Positions 52,834 to 64,000 of a stretch of 64,000 bases of DNA are shown here, in pieces. Within the stretch, counting starts at the first letter, position 1. Every line of letters starts with the position of its first letter. Below the pieces are notes generated by a model. That model searched no databases and was not told the DNA's origin. It saw only the letters and a program-made list of their open reading frames with translations. The DNA comes from Labyrinthula sp. Ha. Its lineage: Eukaryota > Sar > Bigyra > Labyrinthulida > Labyrinthulaceae. The translations under genes were made by a program, and so were the position numbers. The stretch is from assembly GCA_015227615.1 (NCBI GenBank), contig JAALGZ010000008.1:682001-746000 (forward strand), written 5' to 3'.

Positions 52834-53622
52834 TTAGACAAACTCTATTTTTTTCCCTTCTATCAATTGCTTGACTGATTGAAGAACGAGGTCAACTTGT
52901 TCGAGCGAAAAGATATCCTTTTCAGCTTTGATGACACGTAAGCTTGATTCCATATCTATCCAGGTTGACGGGCACTTTTGGACATTAGCATCTTTGGCCA
53001 TCCTTGTTAAGATCTCCATCACGTTCGAAGGACTTATTCCACCTGCATAACCCGCCTTGATTCCTTTTGTTGGTTCTGGGAAACTTCCAATCACCTTTCC
53101 GGTTCCTTTAGAGCTATCAAACAAAAATGAGATATTCTTTGGAACTGGGTTTTGGTCAGCCAGTGTATCAGCAATTATTTGAGTCTCATCATTTATTTGG
53201 ATAATATACTCCAGATCATTAACTTCTTCAAATAGTTTTAAGAGCTTTTTATAGTCTAATGAATTCAAGTCCACATTAACTCCGTTAGCTCTCGTTGCAT
53301 TGATCTGAACCCGCTTAAAACCTAGGCTTCTCAACTCCCTAAGAAAGGCTGTTTCACCTCTCAAAACTTCCTCACATCTAGTAGAACAAAGATGCCCTGC
53401 TAACCCAAAATGTTTATTGGGTTGCGTTGCTCTTAATCCATTTTCTCCAACCACCCCAGGTAAATTCTTAGCTGAGATAAACCTAGCTTCTCCTTCTTTC
53501 TCAGGTCTAAAAAGGAAACCCCATTCGATTGGAATTTCGCTATATTTATTTGTAATTTCGAGTAAACTTGCAATATCTACTGAATCATCAACGCCACAAA
53601 AACCAACGTATCTTATCTTCAT
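52834..53622 (-). CDS. TrpF-like TIM-barrel protein, function unknown
   Basis: 262 aa, single exon. It has the feel of a phosphoribosylanthranilate-isomerase-type (beta/alpha)8 barrel: an early strand MKIRYVGFCGVD, FGLAGHLC, LGFKRVQINATRANG, FLFDSSKGTGK and a phosphate-loop-like KAGYAGGISPSNV, then WIDMESSLR near the end. The catalytic Cys/Asp pair of true TrpF (CG near the first strand, D before the GG loop) is only partly arguable: there is a Cys at position 9 and an Asp in DSSKG. It is longer than TrpF (~200 aa). I would not assign a tryptophan-pathway role. It is divergent from PRP4, with only 39 bp between start codons. Confidence 0.65.
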   Translation of the reverse strand: MKIRYVGFCGVDDSVDIASLLEITNKYSEIPIEWGFLFRPEKEGEARFISAKNLPGVVGENGLRATQPNKHFGLAGHLCSTRCEEVLRGETAFLRELRSLGFKRVQINATRANGVNVDLNSLDYKKLLKLFEEVNDLEYIIQINDETQIIADTLADQNPVPKNISFLFDSSKGTGKVIGSFPEPTKGIKAGYAGGISPSNVMEILTRMAKDANVQKCPSTWIDMESSLRVIKAEKDIFSLEQVDLVLQSVKQLIEGKKIEFV

Positions 53623-53661
53623 CGTTATCCTTTTTTCTTGTGCAAATTAACGGTTAGAGAA
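53623..53661. promoter_or_regulatory. 39-bp bidirectional start region (TrpF-like / PRP4)
   Basis: Only 39 bases separate the two divergent ATGs, so the promoters must overlap the opposite gene's 5' end or be shared. The sequence holds no TATA box that I recognise. Confidence 0.5.
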
Positions 53662-55073
53662 ATGAACTTTGATAAAACAACAATTTATGCGTTAAATGCA
53701 CATGCAAGAAAAATCAAAGAAGTAGAAATAAGAAAGTTGGCGAGCAGTCAAACTGTGCCAACAAGTGATATAGAGGTAAAAACATTGCTGAGAAAGTTTG
53801 GGAATCCAATACATTTATTCGGTGAAAGTCCTGGTGAAAGAAGGGAGAGGTTAAGATATATTTTAGCGAGAAATCAGCTAGAGGGTATTGAAGGAGAAGG
53901 TGAAGGTAGTGACTTAGAAGAAAAGAAGCAGTTGAAGGAGGTAGAAGATATTGTTTATACAGCTGCAAGCAAGGAGTTAATTGCAGCTAGAAAGGAAATT
54001 GCTGAGTTTTCTTTTAATGCTGCTGCCCACCGAACCAACATTCAAGGTCAATGGAAAGACATGCCTTCATCCTTAGAAAATATGTGTGTTGAAGGGTCTC
54101 AAGTAGAAAATGGACCTGTTCGAAGAATAAGATACAGCAATAAGTTGAACATGATTGCAACCTGTTCTAATGCAGAGTATGTCACCATTTGGGATAGGTT
54201 TACATGTACAAGAAAGTTTGAACTTTGTGGACATGAAGATAAGGTGTTTGACATATGTTTTTCAAAGGATAACCTAGTTCTCTCTGCAGGATTTGAAGGG
54301 TTAAGCTCAATCTGGAAGGTTCCTAATGAAATAGACGTGGAAATGTCCTCTTCTATGGAACTAGAGCCATCGAAGAAGGAAACTACCGAAGCTGAACTTA
54401 AATCATTGAAACCTATTGGTCAACTAACAGGACATGAAAGAAGGCTTGCACAAGTATCATTTCATCCGATCAACTCATTTGCAGCAACTACAAGCTATGA
54501 TTATACCTGGAGACTCTGGGACATAGAGAATCAAAAAGAGCTCTTGTTACAAGATGGTCACAACGCTGGTATTTTTTTAGCCGTATTTACTTTTTAGGTG
54601 TTCATTCGCTCGCATTTCACCCAGATGGAAGTATCATTTGTACAGGGGATACTTCAGGGCTGTGCCTATTATGGGATCTCAGATCAGGATCTTTGATTCA
54701 TGAACTCGTTGCCCACGCTCGTGTAGTTTCATCGGCTACTTTTAGCCCAGATGGAGGAGTCTTAGCCACTGCGGGAGCCGATCATTTTATCCGTGTTTAC
54801 GATCTTAGATCAAAGAACTTATTCTGTTCAATACCAGCTCATAACCACCTTGTTTCCCAAGTGAGTTTTCTTCCTAATCACAGCAGAGAAGTATTTAGCT
54901 CAGGGTTTGACTCAGTCTGTAAGTTATGGGCGATCGGTGGTACAGAAACTTGGGAACAGAAGCAAACTTTTAAAGGGCACGAAGGGAAAGTAAGCAGCTT
55001 TTGTTTTGGCAAGGAAGGTAGGGAAGTTCTAACATCTGGTTTTGATGATAAGACGTGGAAAATTTGGACCTAG
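53662..55073 (+). CDS. PRPF4: PRP4-like U4/U6 snRNP WD40 protein
   Basis: Exons 53662-54568 and 54598-55073, with a 29-nt intron (54569-54597); 460 aa. The PRP4 N-terminal splicing-factor motif is clear at ~42-70 (LRKFGNPIHLFGESPGERRERLR region), which in the family helps bind PRP3 and U4/U6. About seven WD40 repeats follow, with recognisable GH...D.W signatures (GHEDKVFDICFS, GHERRLAQVSFHP, HNAGVHSLAFHPDG after splicing, VAHARVVSSATFSPDG). It acts in the nuclear U4/U6.U5 tri-snRNP. The upstream in-frame extension begins at a non-ATG codon and is not used. The stop codon overlaps the stop of the next gene on the other strand. Confidence 0.92.
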
Positions 55074-55894
55074 CTGATCTTTTCAATTATCTCGAGCAGT
55101 TTCTGTGTGCGAGCTGCACATGCTCTAAATTGCACTGTCTTTTGTTTCGGTTGCTCCCCATTTTTTCCATCAAGACACAAGCATAGTGCATCTGTCTGAG
55201 TCTCCTGTGCCACTTGATTGGTATTTAAATTTGAGTTCTGAACAGTTTCATGGCTAATGCCTCGTGCTATTCTAAGCTTTATGTTCTCAACCTCTTGAAG
55301 TGCAGCTTGGTTAAGACGAATTCTTATCTCGCGTTCAACACCAAAGGTTTCAGTAGAAACTGCTTGCGCAGCTTTTTCTTGCTCCAACAGCTCTTTGAAC
55401 CTAATTGCTTCCCTCTCAAGTAGATTTGGTATGCTTTGCTTGCTGTTTCTTGTCTGGTGCTGCTCTCTACTGTGTTCTAGGCCTTTGATGTTAATTTGAA
55501 GGTTTGAACATTTTTGTCTTTCTTTCTCATATTTAGAAGCTAGATCTTTGTTTTTTGCTGTCAGATCTGCAACCTGGTTTCGTAACACCTTATTTTCTAC
55601 CTGTAAATCAAGTGACTTTTCTCTAAGTTTTCTAAACTTGGCTCTTTTCTGCTTGAAGCAGTTAACATGACGCTGAAGCTCTTTCTTTATCTTTTTAAGT
55701 TGCTCCTCTTGCTGATGTCTGGTTGATTTAATTTTTTCAAACTCCTGAGTAACCACTCCAAGCTGCCTAATTAACTGTGCAATCTTGGATTTCTCACCTG
55801 GAGAAAGGTCAGCTATTTTAGCAGTGTATAGATTATTTACATCTAATTCAGTACTAAGCTCTTGTGATACAGATTTGTGCAGATTTTCTTCCAT
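55070..55894 (-). CDS. Coiled-coil protein of unknown function
   Basis: 274 aa, single exon. From about residue 30 to 215 the sequence is Lys/Glu/Gln/Leu-rich with heptad character (RQLGVVTQEFEKIKSTRHQQ, KFRKLREKSLDLQVENKVLR, ELLEQEKAAQAV), broken near 145-160, so a long dimeric coiled coil is predicted. The N-terminal ~30 residues are acidic and the C-terminal 50 are non-helical with a small Cys cluster (ALCLCLDG). No family motif is recognised; centrosomal, ciliary or tethering roles are all possible. Its 3' end overlaps PRP4 by four bases. Confidence 0.7.
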   Translation of the reverse strand: MEENLHKSVSQELSTELDVNNLYTAKIADLSPGEKSKIAQLIRQLGVVTQEFEKIKSTRHQQEEQLKKIKKELQRHVNCFKQKRAKFRKLREKSLDLQVENKVLRNQVADLTAKNKDLASKYEKERQKCSNLQINIKGLEHSREQHQTRNSKQSIPNLLEREAIRFKELLEQEKAAQAVSTETFGVEREIRIRLNQAALQEVENIKLRIARGISHETVQNSNLNTNQVAQETQTDALCLCLDGKNGEQPKQKTVQFRACAARTQKLLEIIEKIS

Positions 55895-56068
55895 TCTGTT
55901 CTTTACACTTAACGAAAGAATTTATTTTTCAAACACAGTAGAAGACACAAACAAAAAATATTCAGATTACCTTGCCTGTATTTTTCTTAATAACAAACTA
56001 GATAATAAACTAAGAACAGACGCTGACTCTTAGAATAAATACAATATATTTAGGGCACTCTACTAGGT

Positions 56069-59000
56069 TTAAATGCTTCCTTCTTTTTGGACAACTTCAA
56101 CTGCATTTTCCTCGATAGGCTCTAAAGAAGCTGCTTTGGCAACAACGGTAGTTTCTTTGGTATCTAAGTTGGTTCCCTTTAGCGCAAGTACTTCTCCCTC
56201 ATCATTTCTCAAAATTCCTGCTCTCCATTTAATTCCTCTTCTCAACAATCCCCCAAGTACGACATTATTAAGGGCCAGAAGAAATACAAAAAGAAGCTGC
56301 AGGTAACTTCCAAGCATCAATTCTGCCTCAAATCTCAAACAGCCAGCTTCAGCAGTGGTTTCATCGATAATTCCCATTCTGTAAAGGGTTTCATCCATGA
56401 ACCCTTTGATGTCTGCACAACCATCGATGGACTCAACGATTCTTTCGCTCACAGTAGTAAGTTCCAATGCCATTAAAGCAATAGCAAGAATAAAGACATC
56501 AACACAACTCCAGACAGTCAAGAAGTGGTGAATCTCATACACAACTCGAGCTGTTTGTAGAGACATTGACTTCAAAAGGATTACAGCATGCACTATAATG
56601 AGAAAAAAAGGCGCAGCAAGAACAGACCAGATGAGTACGACGATGGAGAAGATGACTACATAAGCATTTTCTGTTCCTACGAAGATGTTCAATGCAACTC
56701 GACAAAGATCGAGAATGCTCAAGTCATAACTGGTTTCTCTTGAAGCATCATTCGCCCAGCTTGCCAAAATCCCAATTAACCCATTTATTTCCAAATGTAA
56801 CGACTTTACAACAATGATGCTTAGAAAAACTCCCATAGTCAAAATTAGAGAGCAAGCTAATCCTTTTTTTCCTGCCGAGGTTAACCTAGATTCAACCCCA
56901 CCTGCAGCGGCTACATCGTAATCAAGAATTCCAAACTCCTTCTTGCCTTCTTCTGCTAGGTATTCTTTCTGTTGCTTCGTTAAATGGGATTCGTGTTGAG
57001 CATTCACAACCCTATGTTGAAGAATTAGCATAATGTTAGAAAGAAGGATTGAAAGAATGACAGCCAAAGAGAACAGAAATAAACTGATTTGTGGAACAAC
57101 AAGGAACTCGAATGCAATGAAGTCATCTTCAGGAAGCCATGACTCATCTGGAGAACCTGTGTCGATGTCGAAGACAATCAGAACCATAACGAGAAAATAA
57201 AACTCAGCAAGAGAGAACCTACCTAAAAGGTCTAACCATTCAACGAAACGTGCCTTTGCCTCGTTTTCCATTTTCTCCGGAGGTACTGCAAATGCTACAG
57301 CGACCAATAGCAATTTCAAGTATGGCCATCCAATTGAAACAATGAAGAGAACAAGAGCGAGGACAATCCCACCATTTTGCCACAAGAATCTAGCAGTACT
57401 TATAACTGAAAGAGAGGTAAATGTTCCTCCAGAGAGGTCAAATCCAAATGCAGCAAAAATGACGTTAACATCAGCAGCTACTCCAGTATCCCCAAAAATG
57501 AACATAATAAAGTTTCCAACTAAGTAGATAGGCACAATGAACCTGAAGAAAGCTGGAATAAGTGGTTGTTTGTACATTTCCACTTCAAATTTGTCATGAA
57601 TTTCAGTCTTTTCTCCATGATTTCCTTTTTTACGTAACAACAAAGGTGTAAGTAGCGCAACAAAAAATGCCCCAATGTAATACAACACTATATCAATCTC
57701 ATGTACCGGATCAAGACCAAGATCAATAGGTGTTTCACCCAAATTTAAACATCTAGTTCTAGCATCACTTATTGTCTGACTAGCCCATTCTGGTTTGTAC
57801 AGAAAATTGAAGTAGTTTTTTATTCCAAGCAGAATATACTCATTAATAAAATCTTCAAAGGATTGAAGAACAGCTGGATCATGGGATCCCAATAACTCTG
57901 CAATACCAGTAAGGACTTGATTTGGACAATCACATTCAACTTCTAGATCAACTCTACCAAACTGGATTAAAAGCTCCTCAACACCTCCTGATTTAGCTTT
58001 TGGTCCTTCACCATCTGTGGCAGGTTCCAACCTCCCTGTCCAACAATCAAACTCCAACAATCCTCCAATATTTTGGCTCAAAACATCATACTCTGAGTAT
58101 TTTAAGTACATGTCCAAAAAGAGAGTTAGATCAGAAGGTAAGATTCGAATAGTAGCTAAATTTTCTTCATATGTCGTACTATCAGTTTCCTCTACATAAT
58201 TACTGTAGGAAAACTCAATTCCAAGAACAACTTCATAAGCAGGTTCATCAGCATCGTTGGAAATATTAGCATCAATAGTCAGTTGTTGTGGAAATAAAGG
58301 AGAATCTTCTACAACGTCGAAAAGTGTTGCACTTTTCAGGTAATCTCCAAATTCTCCTCCTGGAGGTCCAAGAAGGTCAATTTGGACAAAGGTGATGTTT
58401 AACTGAGGAACTTCTTCAACTGGTGTATCTTCATCCAAGGTTAAGTTCAACGTAATCTTAACTTCATCTCCAAAGATTAAATTTAGAAGATCTAACCCGT
58501 CAGCAGCAAGAGCATCTAGAAGATCACTAGCAGTTTCTACATCGACATTTTCATATACATCGTTAAAAATTCCTTCTGTAAAATCATATGGATTCTCTTC
58601 CCAGACATCGGTTTCTGGGTCTTGTACTGCACATTCGTCTTGGATATCAAGAAGATCCACAAGATTTTCTTTGAATAAGAAATAATCTACCAAGTATGAA
58701 GCAAGGTTGGAAATATATGGTCTATAGATTGGAATAACCCCGTTGATCACATCAGACACTAGTGAAATTAAAAGTTCCTGTTCACCATTTCTAATACCAG
58801 CTTGTAAAAGCGTATTCAACAAATCGTTGGAGACACTTGCACCAGGTAATCTAAATTCATCAAGAAAGGTTTCTGCAATACAACCAACTAGTTCGTCAAT
58901 TACTCCTTGAAGCTCTTGTGCATTGAAGTCCTTAATGGAAACAGCTGCGAAAAGAGCCAATCTTAAAGAAAGATCATCCCAGGTAATCTCAAAGTCAATT

Positions 59001-60372
59001 TCTTCATCTAAATCAAGATCCAGAAAGATGCCCTCTGACTCAAAAAGACTAATCTCTCCAAAAGCAGAAAACTGAACGTGAGCAGTTCCTTTTAGTAAAA
59101 TATCACCTAACTCAATTTTAGATATATCGGCAGTTTGATCTCCATAAGCGTAGATATCGCCTAAGGTATATTCTCCTGCCTCGTAATCAACAGGAACAAC
59201 TTCAGCAAAAACTCGAGGAAATTCAAGAAAAAGAGATAGGCTCAAATTCTCTGTACCTTCAATGATATCTTCTAAATCAATATCAAAACCCTCTGGTTCT
59301 AAATCTCGAATGAATTGGGTAACATTTGCCTAAAAATAAAAAAAAGAAATTAAAATACTTCAAGTGTACGTGAATTCAAAGCAACTATATCCTCTGCAAT
59401 GAGAATTTCCTCAAGGATGATCATCATAATAGGATCAAAAGTTGTTCCGTTCAACACATTATCAACTTCAAATAAGACATCGGAAAATGTATATAATGTT
59501 CCAGGTTCATCGCTGACAACACCGGTTTCTGTAATAAGCGCATCGCGGATTAAATTTCCATCATCATTAAAACTGAAGACTCCACTAAGATCAAGAAGGT
59601 CAAAATCTGCTTGTGGTTCGCCTACTTTGCTTAAAAAGGGATCAGGAAAGTTCAACACGTCATCAGGAATCAATTCAGCCAATAGATCAATGATATCAGC
59701 TCCAAGATCAGTTACAAATTTACAAATTTCAACCTCAATGTCAACCAATACTAAATCTGGGTCATCTTCAATTGAAATAATAATAGTATTCGTCATATCT
59801 AGTTCTATAGTTGACAGACATCTTCCAGCTGGACAGAATACATAAGTTATGTTTGATCCAGCAAACGTTGGATTTCCAACATTTGTAAAACATGATCCAG
59901 TGTCTCCAGTTATTAATCCACCTGAGTTATTAAAGTGGAGAGCTTGGGTAATTGTGATTTCAGAGCTATTGAAAAACAACGTTGGATTGTCCCTTTCTAC
60001 GTTGAGATCTGAGACATTATTCCCACCGATTGACGTTAGGTAAACTCTCACTGGAATTGCGCAATTTACTCTGAAAGGATTCAGAGAAAGCTCGACGTCA
60101 ACCAAACCAGTTGTTTCGTTGAGTACACTCGTTAGCGAATAGTCAAATAGACCTAAATTCCAACATTCTCCTTCTTCTCCAACTACAGCAGTTGCTATTG
60201 TATCAAGTCCAGAGAACGTTGTCTGAAGTGTACGATCAGAGACATTCAGTTCTAGATCTAAGAAAATGTCACTGAGAACATCGTTTATCGCTGTTGAGTC
60301 CTTTGGAATAACTTCCTGGGCTTGGATCAAGGTGCTTCCAACCAAAGCAAGTAACGGTTGTAGTAATTTCAT
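56069..60372 (-). CDS. Giant PqiA-type membrane protein with long lumenal/extracellular region
   Basis: Exon 1 spans 60372-59359 and exon 2 spans 59329-56069, split by a 29-nt intron (59330-59358); the junction (NSRTLE|ANVTQF) keeps the frame, giving about 1424 aa. A signal peptide (MKLLQPLLALVGSTLIQA) is followed by ~860 residues that are strongly acidic, beta-rich and dotted with N-glycosylation sites (NVSD, NETT, NNSG, NITY) and cysteines. From ~880 to ~1380 come about eight or nine membrane segments with paraquat-inducible-protein-A-like character (ARFVEWLDLLGRFSLAEFYF, FLTVWSCVDVFILAIALMAL). The C-terminus is cytosolic. Bacterial PqiA works with MCE-type PqiB in lipid transport; the large ectodomain might bind lipid, which is inference. 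Confidence 0.8.
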
Positions 60373-63300
60373 TGGTTGAATATCAAAGGGTGAATTTGTT
60401 TCTCTAAGGGTAAATTTGTTGGTGTGTAGGGGTAAAGTAAGTTTCTCTTTTGGGGTTTAGCCTTTCTGGAAGGAAGTTTTATTTGGTATAGAGAAGAAAG
60501 TTCTGATCGGGGTTTCTCTAGTCAATATGCTCCTTAGTTTCTCTACAATAGGGTACAAATGATTTCTGAACTTTCGCTTCTTTAGTTCAAAGATATTTCC
60601 TATTTTGTTTGTTTTTGATACGTTTATATTTTACCCTGCGTTTCAAAATTCAACCCATTAGACAAAAGGGTGAATTAAGTACCACGTAATGAGATACAGA
60701 TATTTACTGGCATAGCAAGTATACGCTGTATTTTTTGTACTAAATTAAAATGGTGCACCAATATAATGGAACATTTTTTCTTATTTTCTTACACCCAGTT
60801 GTACAATCATAAAAAATAAAGACAGAAATAAATAATATATCGTTTGATTGCGAGTAGAGTTAACTTTCTGTAACAGTTTAACGTTTTGTTAATGTTAAGG
60901 AAAAAATATATTAAATTATTGTCATGGGATAATATTGCTAACCAAAGGATTTGTATAAAGTATATGAACTTGTTTTCACAGCTAAATGAATCTATAAGTT
61001 TTCCTCTTAGTATTTTAGAATCACAACGATTTTTTTAGTTAAACAATGTGTAGCAGATATGTAAAGGAATAGGAGGTTATGTGCATACCTAGTTGTAGAT
61101 TGAACCTGAACTTGTTCTAGAACAAGAATTCAAAGGCTTAATCTATAGATGAGGCTCTGGTTATATTTTATAGTTCAAAGAAATTATGGGTACTGCAATA
61201 AGGGCTCTTGCTTATTTTCCGCTCCCAATATATGTTGTCATGAATTAGTTGCCCTTCTTTGAACTTTATATGCTTTCTTTCACTTCATGATACCAGTGTG
61301 AAATAAGTATCTTTAAACAGGGTTTAGCAGTTGAAAAAACTTAATATTAAGTAATGTTCAATGCCTTGTAGCGTGACGAAAGAATTTGGGAGGTAACTGA
61401 GTCTTTTGCTTTCAGCCATGGGAACACCAGCTCCATGAAGTTGCATGCAACCTCAGCTATCTACTAGCCTAGCCTTACCATTATGAGGGATACATTAGCT
61501 CCAGCCTTCTAAACAGTTTTATTAAGTTTCTCGATAAATAAGATTCCATCAATAAAATTAGTATTGTATTTTGGGTTTTTTATCATCATTAACCGTAGCT
61601 ATTGAAAATCTATGTTGCCAAATATGACTTGCCGATGAGCCCGTTAGGAGATGTCATATATGTTTGAGAATCATCGGTATTACCATTAAGCACAACAGCT
61701 CCGATAAGTTCTTACAACAAAAAAACTCTTGCTGACTGATTCTTTCTTCAATGACCATGACTTAATAATATGTTTTACCTCAAGTTTAAGTTTATATTCT
61801 ATTGACTTGATGCAGCATCAAATGTTTCTCAGGACAAACAGAACAAATTATCCAAATAGCTCAGCCAAACAAAGACTCAAACAAGCACAAAGTAAGCGGT
61901 TTTAAGGTTGTGCAGTAAAACTTTGCTGCAACCTTGCAAAACAAGATTACTTTTACTGAGAGCACCTCTTTTAAGAGGATGAGTTTTGTTTCTCCTCGGT
62001 GTCACTTTTTTTATTTTGGTAATATGTTGGAAATGGTACTAAGATTGGGAAACGCTCAAAATACTGGAATTTACTGCCAGTTAACCTAGTTCCCGTTAAG
62101 TTCTAATGATACCGTTAAAGATAGTCCGATAAGCAGCCCAATTTTATAGATTCTACTATAGTATTTTACATATTATATACTATTGAAGAGGCATTTTAAT
62201 GAACTTTTGCCATTCTAATAGACATATAAAAGACCTTCTCCCAAATTGACATCTTTGACGAATTAACCTCATTTTGGCCATCTGGTCTAGCGATGACACC
62301 TACGACAAAGTCCTTTGATATTTTAAAGGATCTTGCTAAGACATTCTCGGATCCATAGGTCTCGGTTCTTGTTTCTTGTCCATGACACAGTCCAAGATAT
62401 TTCAAGATCCTCGAGTAGTTTAGTAACCCGTAAGTTTGTTTGGCTTCTGCGTTCGGGGATTAAAGTTGTATCTATAGTGATTTCCGCCCAAAGAGAGGTA
62501 TCTCGCACCAGTCTCGGGATCATTATGTTGTAAACCAGAGATACTTTAGGCCTAGAAAACACCCCGAACAACCAAATCTTGAATATGGTGACTATAATGT
62601 GGCCAATTTATCGCGGTATGTATTGCTGGAAAGTAGTACTTTCGAGAATCACCCTTCTCCGAAACCCACTAGTGGAATACTCGAACTTTGCATTCATCTT
62701 AAGCCTAAATCATCGTGGTTACTGTGATATAATAACAATATGAAGAAATATGACTAGTAGTGACTTTTAATAAACATTTGAACGTCAAAGGCCAAGTCAT
62801 GTACACTAACATTCAAAAGACCAAAAGATGTATTCAGAGTGCCATCAACTTTGTCTAGATAAGAGATGGTCACTTCCTCAGTTTCTTATCCAGTGGTAGT
62901 GGCAAAGGGGATATGTTAATAACCTAAAAGATCCAGGACTTCAAAGAAACACAACTAGGAAAAACTTAAGCTTCCTGAATAACAGTTCATGAGCATAATT
63001 TGACAGTAAACCAGTCAACAAGAGCCAGATATAAGACAAGACTTTCTTGTTGCTATTTGATCTTATTGATTCATCTTCTACTCGAAACCATTTCATAGAG
63101 ATCTTACCGTCGACCCTAGACACGGCGGTTCAGGGTGTGAAGCAACAACAATATTTTGGTATCTTCGCCTAAATTCTGCCATTTCTCAGAAACCGCTTGA
63201 GGTTGGAGATTCTGTTTCCCAACCTAAGGTTTTTCTAATATGCTAAAACTAAGATTCCATGTACTAATCTGAGTATATCAGTACTAGGACTAAGTTAAGT

Positions 63301-64000
63301 ATTCCTGTCAACATTATACTGCATTTATTCATTTTTGGCACAGAAAAATTTTAAACTTTTCTAAAAAAATATTGCTTAACATATACCACTCTTGTTAAGG
63401 GTAAGATGGTTTTCCATTATTTTTCTTAGTTGTGTAACATATTGGACATGACATGATACACACTTGGGTTCTGAGGGTTCTCCCGGAAGGGCACCTGAGT
63501 TTAAGAACTGTCAGAAGGAGCGGCCGGGTTTTTGTGAATTTGCAGGAATTTGAAGTAAGATAAATATGTAGCTATGCTGTTCTATACTTTTTTTAGAAAT
63601 CAGCGAGGCTCTAGTAATTCAGTGCTCCTCTACCTATATTTCTGTTGTTGTTCATCAATATAGTTACTATTCATTGACCTTTGTTCCGTTACCCTTTGAA
63701 ATTGCTGGAATGAGAACCTACTCCTATAGGTAGAAATTATAGTGTGCTTTCAATCATATAATGAAACTAGCTTTGACCTTAATAAAGCATTCTGCAGGGC
63801 GCCTTCCAAAACATATTCCCATTGTGTTTGAGCATTATAATTCTCCACAAGTTTTCCTAATAGGCCGGTCATAGTCTGGAGCATCTTCAACGGAAAGATG
63901 TGAAATACATCTCATTTAACTTTTTCGACTAAGACTGAGTTACACCTCATTAACAATTTGAAAAATATATCTTATAAAAAATTCTTAGCTTGATAAAATT
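60373..64000. other. Intergenic to window end, nothing recognised
   Basis: 3.6 kb upstream of the PqiA-type gene. Minus-strand frames of 60-82 codons cluster at 62196-62571 and 62941-63123 in a stretch slightly richer in G+C than its surroundings. That might be a decayed gene or element, but no domain can be named. No foldback arms, tandem repeats or RNA genes were seen. Confidence 0.4.

Noticed and set aside
59399-60043. Plus-strand frames of 148 and 64 codons opposite exon 1 of the PqiA-type gene
   Set aside because: They are antisense to a strongly supported coding exon and have Ser/Lys-rich shadow composition.
62196-63123. Cluster of minus-strand ORFs near the window end as a gene
   Set aside because: Each is 60-82 codons, they overlap in different frames, and no domain or splice logic joins them.

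Overview
This is nuclear DNA from a small-genome eukaryotic microbe. The window is AT-rich, its genes carry spliceosomal introns almost all 28-33 nt long, and many protein families are eukaryote-only (Rab GTPase, vasohibin, DFRP1/ZC3H15, PRP4, TMEM18, ZNT9). The lineage cannot be fixed by eye. Ultrashort introns, a giant eukaryotic PqiA-type membrane protein and Zn2Cys6 factors outside a typical fungal setting would fit a stramenopile-like protist. Vasohibin suggests a lineage with detyrosinated (often ciliary) microtubules. These are inferences only.

Layout. 0.5-3.3 kb: a Rab5-like GTPase, a vasohibin and a ZC3H15/Tma46-like protein. 5.28-8.22 kb: a complete Mutator-like (MULE) DNA transposon with 11-bp target duplications, long terminal inverted repeats and a 678-aa transposase. 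8.6-11.6 kb: a seven-TM protein, D-glycerate 3-kinase and a membrane-anchored unknown. 11.9-23.8 kb: three tandem, same-strand paralogues encoding Zn2Cys6 + PAS-like transcription factors, about 5 kb apart. Their spacers hold foldback (MITE-like) repeats, and two of them share an upstream block with CGG/CCG triplets at conserved spacing. 26.7-29.6 kb: a YeiH/UPF0324 membrane protein (four exons) converging on a ZNT9-like mitochondrial zinc transporter. 33.2-37.1 kb: a 1289-aa protein with a divergent sirtuin domain at its C-terminus and about 980 unrecognised residues before it. 37.1-50.5 kb: gene-free, with two more foldback repeats and the fossil of a Ty1/copia element. 50.5-60.4 kb: a very compact block of TMEM18, TXNDC17-like, a secretory or membrane J-protein, a TrpF-like TIM barrel, PRP4, a coiled-coil protein and a 1424-aa PqiA-type membrane protein. 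60.4-64 kb: nothing recognised.

Genes in the dense parts are packed tail-to-tail or head-to-head with 0-130 bp between them (stop codons even overlap at 55070-55073), while accessory stretches are large and repeat-filled. No rRNA, tRNA or CRISPR was found. The strongest candidates for something new are the sirtuin-tailed giant protein, the Zn2Cys6-PAS array with its shared upstream triplets, the ZC3H15 homologue that lacks its zinc fingers and has another domain in their place, the foldback family, and the uniform ~30-nt introns.
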